From a virus, in IMG/VR virus record IMGVR_UViG_3300038405_000366, positions 1 to 21,751 of that record: DNA of 21,751 nucleotides; one strand, given 5' to 3'. Position numbers and translations under genes: made by a program. Shown piece by piece: positions 6,344 to 14,296 of this stretch. The notes beneath the pieces were generated by a model. The model saw only the letters and a program-made list of their open reading frames with translations. It was not told the DNA's origin and did not search any database. The first letter of the stretch is position 1. Each line of letters begins with the position of its first letter.

Positions 6344-7258
6344 TTAGCTGTTTACCTGAACGGCAAAATTGTTCCGCAGAACACCGCAGCCGTACAGCAC
6401 GTCTACCGTGAACTGCTGCGCCAGCGTGTTCGGCTGATAGCTCATCACGATTCGCAGGCCGAAATTACCCATTTCGGCATACTCCGCAATTGCGCCCGTG
6501 CCAGGAAGAGGTTGCGGCAAACGGCGAACAACCAGGCCGATCGCATCACGCGTAAACGCAAGGTTATGCGTGTTCGGCGTAGTAACACCGCCCGTTGTCT
6601 GAATAAACTGCGACCGGAAGATGAAAAAGTCTTTCATCTTGCCGACATTGCCTTCAACGAGCGCCTTGAGGCCGGCTTCACCGGACGAATAGTACTCACT
6701 AAACCGCGGAATCTGGCGGATCTGAGAGTAAGTATTGGAATCGACCACCAGGTATTTTGGCGCTGACGGGGGAACCTTCGCGCTGAACAGCGATGTTTCA
6801 GCGGCGTCGATGACCGCTTCGGTGACTGCCGTGCCTGCCACGCCCACCGGGGTGTTGCTGGTGAACTGGCTGTAGAGTCCAAGCAGATCGCTCTCGACGC
6901 GCTCGGCAATCGCGATCACGGCCGGCTGCATGTAAGCGCGCAGCAGCTCCGGAAAGGCGAGCGCCTTTGTCACGTCAGGGATCTGAAACGATGCTTCCGC
7001 ATGTGTGTTGAGCACAATCTGCGCGTTCCCCAGGTTCGGGTTTTGCGGCAGCACCGTCCCGCCTTCGGCGATGTTATTCGCCACCAGCACGGGGGGAATC
7101 GGTACGTTGACTGTATCGCCGGCGTGCGCCAATACGGGTTCATAGTCACGATTGACGAGATTGCCCATGATGAGATTGCCCACCAGAGCAGGCAGCGCAT
7201 CGGCAGCCACCAGTTTGACAATCGCGTTCGCCAAATTGGCAGAGGTAATGGTTGACAT
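6344..7258 (-). CDS. Major capsid protein (P22 coat-like / HK97 fold)
   Basis: 304 residues from ATG 7258, preceded by AAGGAG with a 5-base gap; a TTG just upstream is less likely. The N-terminal part (LIMGNLVNRDYEPVLAHAGD, TVNVPIPP) and DVTKALAFPELLRAYM are typical of P22 coat-type major capsid proteins, as is a middle section with LVVDSNTYSQIRQIPRFSEY and a C-terminal FTRDAIGLVVRRLP ... GNFGLRIVMSY. The length matches the family. It follows the scaffold gene, as expected for a protease-free head assembly. A 331-base structured gap precedes it and a terminator-like hairpin follows, so it may form its own expression segment. Confidence 0.85.
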   Translation of the reverse strand: MSTITSANLANAIVKLVAADALPALVGNLIMGNLVNRDYEPVLAHAGDTVNVPIPPVLVANNIAEGGTVLPQNPNLGNAQIVLNTHAEASFQIPDVTKALAFPELLRAYMQPAVIAIAERVESDLLGLYSQFTSNTPVGVAGTAVTEAVIDAAETSLFSAKVPPSAPKYLVVDSNTYSQIRQIPRFSEYYSSGEAGLKALVEGNVGKMKDFFIFRSQFIQTTGGVTTPNTHNLAFTRDAIGLVVRRLPQPLPGTGAIAEYAEMGNFGLRIVMSYQPNTLAQQFTVDVLYGCGVLRNNFAVQVNS

Positions 7259-7589
7259 CAATTCTCCTTAAAAGCTCAAAAGCCGCGGACGCGCTCCACC
7301 GGTCATCGAAGTTACTGTTGATGTTCCGGATGGCGCGATTGACACCGCGACATTTGCGCGTGTTCCTCAATAGCGCAGGGCCACGGCAGCGTGCCGGCCT
7401 AAGAGCAAGCAACGCCTTCTCTCGAGCGGCACACTCCCAACTGGGCCGTATTGCGCGTTATTCAAAAACAGGGCATGCCTCCATGCCCCAACTCACGGCG
7501 CCTGCAGTCGCATACCGTGAGTTCTCGCCTGGCGCTCCGAATACGGCGCGTTCAAGCGATGGCGCTTTCGGAATTCTATACTCCGAAAC
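7259..7589 (-). other. Structured non-coding gap between scaffold and capsid genes
   Basis: No convincing gene lies here on either strand. On the minus strand three hairpins stand in a row after the scaffold stop: TTTCGGA/TCCGAAA (7588..7566, 9-base loop), AACTCACGG/CCGTGAGTT (7523..7490, 16-base loop) and GGGCATG/CATGCCC (7488..7471), the last followed by TGTTTTTG. The remaining 200 bases up to the capsid ribosome site show no promoter that I can name. This gap is unusual in an otherwise tightly packed operon. Confidence 0.55.
7463..7488 (-). terminator. Terminator-like hairpin after scaffold gene
   Basis: The minus strand reads GGGCATG, loop GAGG, CATGCCC, then TGTTTTTG. A 7-bp stem plus a T-rich tail is compatible with intrinsic termination or attenuation about 100 bases after the scaffold stop. 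The T tract is interrupted by a G, so efficiency may be partial. Confidence 0.6.
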
Positions 7590-8174
7590 TTATGCGCCGC
7601 GTAAGGCCTGGGATGCTAGGCGCGAGATGTGTTGACGTATCCGCTCCAACTCTTCTTTGTTCATCCCGGGCTTAATCTTTTCGAGCTCGAAGCCCGCCGG
7701 TTCACTTTGTGCCTGGCTTCGCGAAGAGGATACCGCTCCGCTGCCCCCCGCAATTCTCGCCGGCAGCAGTTCCGGGTTCTCCTCAACAAAATGGGCGATA
7801 TAGTCTTGAAGAGATCTGCCATCGCCGCCCTTCGCCTGAAGACGGCCATCTTCTGTCCGCATGATGTCGTCCTTAATGGCCTTAAAAGCGAGATCGACCT
7901 TCGATATGCCCATCCGCTGCAGCTCTCCTCGAATCTGCGCGTTCCTGTCCGCCTCTTCGGCCATGGCCCGCGCTTTGCGGTTTTCTTCCACAAGCTGATT
8001 CACGCGTGCTTCAAGGCTCTCGCGGCGTTTGCGTTCCTCCTGAAGTTCAGTCTTGTAGGCGGGCTCAGCCTTGCGCTGTTCGGCACTGATGAACTCCTGA
8101 ATCGCCTGCCGCACGACGTCGCGCACGTCCGGCGCCTTTTTCTGTTCCAATTCGTCTGATATCTGATCTGACAT
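7590..8174 (-). CDS. Capsid scaffold protein
   Basis: 194 residues; ATG 8174 has a perfect AGGAGG six bases upstream, overlapping the end of the portal gene region. Residues about 1-90 are highly charged and coiled-coil (AEPAYKTELQEERKRRESLE, VNQLVEENRKARAMAEEADR), followed by a more structured middle (MGISKVDLAFKAIKDDIMR, LQDYIAHFVEENPELLPARI), a Ser/Gln-rich linker, and a basic helical C terminus (NKEELERIRQHISRLASQAL), which in scaffolds usually binds the coat protein. The place between portal and capsid, length, and helical charge pattern fit a phage scaffold. No protease gene is present in the head module, consistent with a scaffold that leaves intact, as in P22. Confidence 0.78.
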   Translation of the reverse strand: MSDQISDELEQKKAPDVRDVVRQAIQEFISAEQRKAEPAYKTELQEERKRRESLEARVNQLVEENRKARAMAEEADRNAQIRGELQRMGISKVDLAFKAIKDDIMRTEDGRLQAKGGDGRSLQDYIAHFVEENPELLPARIAGGSGAVSSSRSQAQSEPAGFELEKIKPGMNKEELERIRQHISRLASQALRGA

Positions 8175-8184
8175 TCATTTCCTC

Positions 8185-9570
8185 CTAACGCAGCAACTGG
8201 GCCTGGATCTCCCGCGCGATCTGGTCTTTGACTTCCTGCCGCGCATCGTCCAGATACTTGAAAGCAAGCCGCTGGAAAATCTGCCGCTTCAAGGTCGGTG
8301 ATTCAATGCCCAGGCTCAACAGACTCGTCGCCTGCTGCAGCTCCGTTCCGAAATCGCTGATGTCCAGTTCATCCAGGCCCATCACCGAAACCGACACGCC
8401 GTCCTCCCGCGCTTCGCTGATTGCACCGGTTATGCGCCTGAGGCAGTCTTTTACAATCGCACCGTAAGCACGCAGAATCTCCTCTGTGATGGTGAAATCT
8501 AACTGCTTGCTGACGGCCGACACGGCATGTCCGCTGTTCATTTCGCCGGATGCCTGCGAAAGATAGCAAACCCGGTAAATCTCTTCCTTCAATGTCTCCA
8601 GGTTGGCGGCTGCAATCTGATACACCTTGCCGTCGGGTTCGGTCCAGCCAAACTTGTCAGAAGGACCCAGTTGCAAGAAGTAGCTCTCTCCCACGATCTG
8701 GTTCCACTCACGATCCGTGTAAATAACCGGCATCGCGAACAAACCCATCGTTATAGCCCAGCCCAGCGCGTTTGACTTATTGAAGTGTTCAAGCTGTAGA
8801 TGAGCGGCCTTATTCATGAGCCACAGTCCGCCATTGACTCTAAGATCAAAGAGCGGCACCCTGCGCTGGCGCGCTAATCCGTGAGCTCCTTGAGCTACCA
8901 GTTCCACCGGAGCTTGCGCTTCCGGCGATTCGGCCCGGCGATAAATACTGTAGTTGGCGCGGTCGTAGTAATACCAATGCGTCTCGCGCACGATCGTGCT
9001 GGAGGACGCATTTGGTTGACGTTCAGTTCGCCGGCGTAGCACAATCCAGTCGTAATCGCCCCGCTCATTACCGCTCCAATTAATAAGCTCCTCGGCTTCA
9101 TAGCGGACCAGAAAGGCGCGTGATAACCCGGCCAGATCCTCTTCGGCCCGGTTTTGAGGTGCATCCGCTGCCCGCGGAAAGTCAAGTAGGATATGGCTCT
9201 GGCCGGTAATGAGCGCATCGGTAAAGCAAGCCCGGAAAAACTGCGAAAGCTTCGTTCCATTGCAATCGCAGTCGTCAGCAAAGGCAGTCAGAAATTCTCT
9301 GCCCGAGGCAAGCCCGCCAGCGAGATCCAGGCTCGGTTCACGCCGGAATAGCGTCGAGGTGTACCAGTCGATAATCGAACCGATGTAGTTCTCGTAAAAC
9401 ACTCTATGCAACCGCTCGGCGTAAACATCGAGCGGTTCCTTCTGCCGTCGCAAAAGGTAATCGGCGGCGCGATTCCTGAACTCCTGCCCTCCCGCGTACA
9501 GATCGCGATACATACGCAGCATGTGGTGTCTGCGTCTGTACTCGGGATGTTCTCGATCGATTTCAATCAT
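8185..9570 (-). CDS. Portal protein
   Basis: 461 residues from ATG 9570, with GAGG about 9 bases upstream; a TTG at 9585 is the alternative. It begins MIEIDREHPEYRRRHHMLRM and has the portal-type features YLLRRQKEPLDVYAERLHRV, YIGSIIDWYTSTLFRREPS, a central wing with FFRACFTDALITGQSHILLD, the crown/stem region (LEHFNKSNALGWAITMGLF), and a C-terminal helical part. Portals of this size form the dodecameric channel at the capsid vertex through which terminase drives DNA. It lies 21 bases downstream of the terminase stop and before the scaffold gene. Family call by pattern; position makes it nearly certain. Confidence 0.88.
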   Translation of the reverse strand: MIEIDREHPEYRRRHHMLRMYRDLYAGGQEFRNRAADYLLRRQKEPLDVYAERLHRVFYENYIGSIIDWYTSTLFRREPSLDLAGGLASGREFLTAFADDCDCNGTKLSQFFRACFTDALITGQSHILLDFPRAADAPQNRAEEDLAGLSRAFLVRYEAEELINWSGNERGDYDWIVLRRRTERQPNASSSTIVRETHWYYYDRANYSIYRRAESPEAQAPVELVAQGAHGLARQRRVPLFDLRVNGGLWLMNKAAHLQLEHFNKSNALGWAITMGLFAMPVIYTDREWNQIVGESYFLQLGPSDKFGWTEPDGKVYQIAAANLETLKEEIYRVCYLSQASGEMNSGHAVSAVSKQLDFTITEEILRAYGAIVKDCLRRITGAISEAREDGVSVSVMGLDELDISDFGTELQQATSLLSLGIESPTLKRQIFQRLAFKYLDDARQEVKDQIAREIQAQLLR

Positions 9571-9591
9571 TCGTCCATTCCTCAACGGTGG

Positions 9592-10917
9592 TCAAAACAG
9601 CCGCTTTCCCACTTCACCCACTTTGGGGTTGTCGCCGTACAAAGCCCAAATCGCATAACCCAACGCATCGGAGGCATGGGTGCGGCGCGGATCACGGGCT
9701 TTGTCAATGATTCCCGAATCGGCCTTGAACATCACCTCTTCGAGATCCTTCACCAGTTCCTTACAGTGCGGGTCGATCTCCAGCCGAACCTCGCCCAATG
9801 CATTTGTCAGCAGTGCGTTGACCCTATTTACACGCACTAGCACTGCGGGGTTTGCCGCCGGTACGCGGATCTTCACGTTCCGAAACCCGGCGCGGTACAA
9901 GAAGCCCTGCAGCATCGTGTAGTCGTTCGTTCCGGTAGTGTGCATGTTCCGCCCACTCGCATCACCGTAGATTTCGAGCGGCCCCCGGTGACCGCCGTAC
10001 CGGTTCTGAAACTCCTGGCATGCCTCTTCCGTCGTCGCCCGTTCGAGCACAATCTCATCGATCACCGCCAGCCGTCCCTCCGTCTTTTGCAGAATGACGG
10101 AGCTCATGGGAGCGACGTTAAAATCCAGTGCCCACATCAGCGGCCTAGCCGGATCATAGCTGTGAGCTGCGACGTGTACGTTCCGGTCAAAGCAGTGGTA
10201 CACCCTGTCTGCCCGGCTGTTAACGTATTCACCGAGCACTTCCTGCCTGTAGAATCGAGGATCGTAACTGCTCTCTAGGCGCTCGTAGTAGTCAGGCGTC
10301 CTCTCCAGCAGGAACCGGTTCTCGAACGGTTGGGCGCGGACGCAGCCATACCCCGCAACGGGTTCATGAATGAACCTTTGATATAGCCAGTCGTGCCCTT
10401 GTGGCGTCCACACGCCAAAGCCGCACAGATTCGCCGCTTTCGGATCGCGCAAACGGGCTTCTAACCTGAGCCAGCCCTCCTCGCGTGTGTAAGAGAGTTC
10501 GTCTATGCCGAACCACGCCAGGTTCGTTCCGCGCAGTCTTTCGGGCTCATCTAGCGAACGAAGCAATATAACGCTGTCAGTGGCTGTAATTGTGAGTTCG
10601 CCATCCGATTTCCGGTGTTCGTAATCGATGTCTTGTTCTTCAAAGGAACGGAACAGGGTTACCAGCGTGGCGTCCCGCAGCATCGCGTACGTGGGCGCTG
10701 CCAACAACCCTTGCCGGGAGGGGTTGCAGTATGCCAGCCGAATAGCTTCACACGCGAGTGCGGCACTTTTGCCCGATCCCACAGGCCCCGAGAAGCCTTT
10801 GAATCTGGTGGCCAGTGACAAGAACTTTGCCTGCGACGGAAGCGGTCTATACGCCCAACACAGAGTCTCGGCGAGATTGCAGGGCAATCTGTGCTCGTCC
10901 ACTGGTGTTGGCCTCAT
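9592..10917 (-). CDS. terL: Terminase large subunit
   Basis: About 441 residues; ATG 10917 or GTG 10923 could be the start, as neither has a clear ribosome site. Numbered from the GTG: Walker A GPVGSGKS at residues 46-53, Walker B AWFGIDE at 136-142, and an RNase H-type nuclease with acidic residues D267 (ALDFNV), D321 (IYGDASG) and D419 (HASDALGYA). All are intact, so ATPase and headful-cutting nuclease should both work. It packages DNA through the portal encoded by the next gene. It is the first gene of the visible operon; no small terminase is found upstream in the window. Confidence 0.93.
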   Translation of the reverse strand: MRPTPVDEHRLPCNLAETLCWAYRPLPSQAKFLSLATRFKGFSGPVGSGKSAALACEAIRLAYCNPSRQGLLAAPTYAMLRDATLVTLFRSFEEQDIDYEHRKSDGELTITATDSVILLRSLDEPERLRGTNLAWFGIDELSYTREEGWLRLEARLRDPKAANLCGFGVWTPQGHDWLYQRFIHEPVAGYGCVRAQPFENRFLLERTPDYYERLESSYDPRFYRQEVLGEYVNSRADRVYHCFDRNVHVAAHSYDPARPLMWALDFNVAPMSSVILQKTEGRLAVIDEIVLERATTEEACQEFQNRYGGHRGPLEIYGDASGRNMHTTGTNDYTMLQGFLYRAGFRNVKIRVPAANPAVLVRVNRVNALLTNALGEVRLEIDPHCKELVKDLEEVMFKADSGIIDKARDPRRTHASDALGYAIWALYGDNPKVGEVGKRLF

Positions 10918-11467
10918 CCGCACATGAAGTTACTGCGGGCAGGAGCCTAGTGAGCCGAAAAAAGCACCTGTAAATAGCGGCAGACGCGATACATAATTTT
11001 TTTGGCCGGTCGGTGATGAGGAGGAGGATGTCCGGAATTTGTTAGAAATTGAACCGATTCCCCGCAGAGCCGGATTAGCTCCGTTTACCCCCCGGATGTA
11101 CTCCTATGCTCACTGCTGGCGGACGCCAAGGTGGACGTTAGCGCAGGTGGTGGGTCGCTTCCGCCCTGATCTGTATCGCGGCGCTATCGAAACCCGCAAC
11201 ACGGTGTTCGGCAGATTCGGCACTTGTGAACCGCGTCGCATCCGCCATTCTCAAACGAGATGCGCGGGAGCCGCAAGAAGCCCGTCAGACTGTATCCGGC
11301 GACATGAACGCACCGATGCGCATCCGGCAAGCAACTGACGAATGCTACCCGACATTTGGCTTTTTTTTAGGAGAATGTTGCCTTTTATTTAGGACGTCGC
11401 ATTGGGCTAGTCACGCATAATCGCTCCAAGATCCGAATGATCTTCGGCCCTGCTGGAGGGGCAATTC
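10918..11467. other. Gene-poor junction between phage module and host-type genes
   Basis: About 550 bases with no ORF that I can support. There are AT-rich patches (a T run near 10,998-11,005 and around 11,361-11,390) and short open frames on the plus strand without a recognisable product. The segment must hold the promoter for the minus-strand packaging genes and the plus-strand promoter for the cytochrome gene. A weak -10-like CATAAT lies at 11,416-11,421, and GGAGG stands about 9 bases before the start at 11,468. A palindrome AAGATC-CGAAT-GATCTT is at about 11,429-11,445. Confidence 0.4.
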
Positions 11468-14122
11468 ATGCGAAGTCTGAAATATACAAAACGTTTTTTC
11501 GGTGTTCAGGAAACAAAGAAACGATTCGCGATCTCTGCTAGCCTTGGCTTGCTAGGGGTTTTGATAGCGAGCGTTCTCATTGGGCGTGAGCAGGCGAACT
11601 ATTATCCGATCTACAACTCCGCCACCTATTCGAGCCCGATTGCGATTTCATCCGACAACCGGCTGGTATGGTCGGTGAATCCGGCCGGCAATAGCGTCTC
11701 CGTCATTCGAACCGACACCGAAACGCTGATCAAAAACATTCCTGTCGGCCAGGAGCCGCAGAGTGTTGCGCTCGCTCCGGGTAACAATTGGGCGTATGTG
11801 GCGAACGCCGCTTCCAGCAATGTCACCGTGATCCGGATTACCGATCCGAATCCATACGCATTCAAAGCTGAGCCGTACGCGAATCTGACGACCGGGGCGG
11901 AGCCGTGGAACATTGTTGTGTCCCCCAATGGGCAGCGCGTGTTCGTCGCCAACAGTTCGCAAGATACGATCACGGTGATAGATGCCAGCAAGCAACGGAT
12001 CATCGGGAATGTGGATCTGCGCGATAGCCTGTGTAACGATCCCGATCATAACCGCCATTTCCAGCCGCGCGGCCTTGCGGTCACGGAAGACAACAGCAAA
12101 CTCTATGTGACGCGATTTTTGTCTTTCACTGCGCCGGGCGGTGTACAAGGTGCGGACAAAGGAAAGGAGGGCGTAGTTTGCCGGTTGGATATCGACACCA
12201 ATGCCAAAGAAATCAAGGGCTATACCCCCGCGGCCGTCATCCGGCTTGCTCCCAGAGTGACTGGGTTCGAGTTCCCCGGCCTGAATCAAAACACGCTCGC
12301 TTTCCCCAATCAGTTACAGAGTATGGTCATCCGAGGCGACCAGGCTTACTTACCGAACATCGCGGCCTCGCCGAACGACCCGCTACGGTTCAATGTCGAT
12401 ACGCAAGCCTTCGTCAATATCATCGATGGAGTGAACGGCGCCCATCAGACGGACGCAAGCCTGAGTAAATTCTTCCTTGGCCGCGAGAATCTGGGCCCCA
12501 ATTTACACCTGGGCGCGCGAGTACCGGAGACGGGAAAGAAGCAGTTATTCTTTGCCAATCCATGGGGAATTGCGTTCACAAATCAGAGCGGGTATGGTGC
12601 CGGGTACGCGATCTCGGCAGGAAGCGATCTGCTAGTGAAAGTCAATGTGGCACCGGACGGCACGCTATACTTTACGGGCGGCCCGTCCACGACCCGCTAT
12701 ATCGACTTAAATGACCCCACCAACCCGGCAACCAGCGGATTCAATGCAGGCAAGAACCCGCAAGGCATTGTAATCAACGCCGCAGGCACCACTGCTTATA
12801 CGGCGAACTTCGTGTCGCGGAATGTCTCAGTTGTGGACTTGACTACGGACAGCGTGCGTAAGGTCATTAGCACAACCGCTCTGCCTGCGCCCGGAAGCAA
12901 ACAAGAAGTGGCACTCGTGGGCGCGGAAGTATTTTTCTCTTCGCGCGGTCATTTTGACCAGCCTCCAGGAACCAAGATTTCAACCGACGAGCGGCTCGCC
13001 CAACTTGGCTGGCAGTCCTGCTCGAGCTGCCATTTTAAGGGCTTTAGCGACGGTGTTGTCTGGGTCTTCAATACCGGTCCGCGTAAGTCCATCCCGCTCA
13101 ATGGAACGTTTGATCCTCAGGATCGGAAGAAAGACACCAGCGAGCAGCGTGTTCTCAACTACTCGGCGATCTTTGATGAGGTTCACGACTTTGACCTGAA
13201 TATCCGCAATGTCTCCGGCCCGGGCGCACTAAAAAAAGCCCAGCCATGTGACGAACCGCCGCCGGCCACGAGTACTTTTGATCCGAATCACGGTTTGCTG
13301 CTGGGAGATGACGATGCGGAACTGGCGCCTTGCACGATCGTTGCGTTCGTAAAGCCGAACGGGCCGGTGCATGGTATCACGCGCAATGAAATCACCATCA
13401 CCTTGCCGGGAAGCCATGTTCCGGTGAAGGCCCTCTCTGCGTTGAACGAGTGGGTCAGGGTTGCAATACGAACTCCCAACGGACCGTTAAACAGTACCCA
13501 AGTCCAAGGTGGCCTTCCGATTTCTGATGTCCTAGCAGGGAGAGCTCTGTTCAAGCAAGCCGGCTGCGAGGGATGCCATGGCGGCAATCAATGGACCTCC
13601 AGCATTCGAGACTTCTCGCCTCCACCAGCAGTTAAGGAAATATTCTGCGAGACCGATACGGGAGCGGGAACGCCGCCGGGATGTCAGAAGGCTGCTGTTA
13701 CAGGGAATCCCGTCAACGCACAGTATCTTGATAAATTCCTGAGGAATATCAACTCATTCGATCTAAACGTGCCCGGTTCGGGAAACAGCATACCGGGTCA
13801 ACCTTCAATCGGGGCGGTTGAGAAAGCAACACGAATACTTGTCAAAGGCGTCCTACAGGCCAAACCGCAGGATGCGCTAGGCAAGGACTTCAACGATGAC
13901 GGCCACGGCAATGGTTTCAGTCCGCCGTCGCTGTTAGGTATCAATGCGTTTCAGCCTTATTACCACAACGGCGCGTGTGAGACTCTCGCCTGCGTCCTCG
14001 CAGATGTCAATCACCGCTCTGCGGGAACGGGCGGTTATGACATACTCTCGGATCCGCACGATCAGGCGCAAGTAGTTCGGTTCCTGGAGTCGGTAGACGC
14101 AAATACCGAGCCGTTCAAGTAG
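11468..14122 (+). CDS. Exported YVTN beta-propeller protein fused to a two-heme cytochrome c domain
   Basis: 884 residues. GGAGG precedes the ATG by about 9 bases. A basic N terminus and a hydrophobic stretch (residues about 21-39, FAISASLGLLGVLIASVLIG) give a signal or anchor. Residues about 45-470 hold propeller repeats (SVSVIRTDTETLIKNIPVG, WAYVANAASSNVTVI, RVFVANSSQDTITVIDAS, TAYTANFVSRNVSVVDLTTD). Two heme c motifs follow: CSSCH at 518-522 and CEGCH at 700-704, in domains like di-heme cytochrome c peroxidase or MauG-type proteins. A periplasmic or surface redox role is likely; substrate unknown. It stands alone on the plus strand, opposite to both flanking clusters. Fusion and motifs are seen directly; function is inferred. 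Confidence 0.82.
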   Translation: MRSLKYTKRFFGVQETKKRFAISASLGLLGVLIASVLIGREQANYYPIYNSATYSSPIAISSDNRLVWSVNPAGNSVSVIRTDTETLIKNIPVGQEPQSVALAPGNNWAYVANAASSNVTVIRITDPNPYAFKAEPYANLTTGAEPWNIVVSPNGQRVFVANSSQDTITVIDASKQRIIGNVDLRDSLCNDPDHNRHFQPRGLAVTEDNSKLYVTRFLSFTAPGGVQGADKGKEGVVCRLDIDTNAKEIKGYTPAAVIRLAPRVTGFEFPGLNQNTLAFPNQLQSMVIRGDQAYLPNIAASPNDPLRFNVDTQAFVNIIDGVNGAHQTDASLSKFFLGRENLGPNLHLGARVPETGKKQLFFANPWGIAFTNQSGYGAGYAISAGSDLLVKVNVAPDGTLYFTGGPSTTRYIDLNDPTNPATSGFNAGKNPQGIVINAAGTTAYTANFVSRNVSVVDLTTDSVRKVISTTALPAPGSKQEVALVGAEVFFSSRGHFDQPPGTKISTDERLAQLGWQSCSSCHFKGFSDGVVWVFNTGPRKSIPLNGTFDPQDRKKDTSEQRVLNYSAIFDEVHDFDLNIRNVSGPGALKKAQPCDEPPPATSTFDPNHGLLLGDDDAELAPCTIVAFVKPNGPVHGITRNEITITLPGSHVPVKALSALNEWVRVAIRTPNGPLNSTQVQGGLPISDVLAGRALFKQAGCEGCHGGNQWTSSIRDFSPPPAVKEIFCETDTGAGTPPGCQKAAVTGNPVNAQYLDKFLRNINSFDLNVPGSGNSIPGQPSIGAVEKATRILVKGVLQAKPQDALGKDFNDDGHGNGFSPPSLLGINAFQPYYHNGACETLACVLADVNHRSAGTGGYDILSDPHDQAQVVRFLESVDANTEPFK

Positions 14123-14220
14123 AAGGATGATATGAGCACCCCATCTCTCCGTCAAGTGGAGCGACCAATCCCTCGCAGAAGCCACGGTCGCTGGTGCCGG
14201 CCTAATCACGTGACGGGCTC

Positions 14221-14257
14221 CCGGAAGCGCTCTTACGTGCGCTTCCGGTTCCGTTTA
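14221..14257 (+). terminator. Hairpin terminator after the cytochrome gene
   Basis: CCGGAAGCGC (14221-14230), an 8-base loop and GCGCTTCCGG (14239-14248) form a perfect 10-bp stem about 100 bases after the stop, followed by TTCCGTTTA. The T tract is short, so termination may rely on the strong stem. It lies between two convergent genes. Confidence 0.6.
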
Positions 14258-14296
14258 TCTCAGGGGCTTCTGAACCCTTGACAAGGTCGCTCCATA

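Noticed and set aside
7146-7412. Minus-strand 88-codon frame overlapping the capsid start
   Set aside because: Starts with TTG without a ribosome site and overlaps over 100 bases of the capsid gene in another frame.
7252-7635. Plus-strand 127-codon frame antisense to the scaffold-capsid gap
   Set aside because: No ribosome site; runs into the antisense of two phage genes; composition like a shadow frame.
11039-11420. Plus-strand open frames of 99 and 64 codons upstream of the cytochrome gene
   Set aside because: No ribosome site, Arg/Cys/His-rich composition typical of non-coding frames, no recognisable motif.
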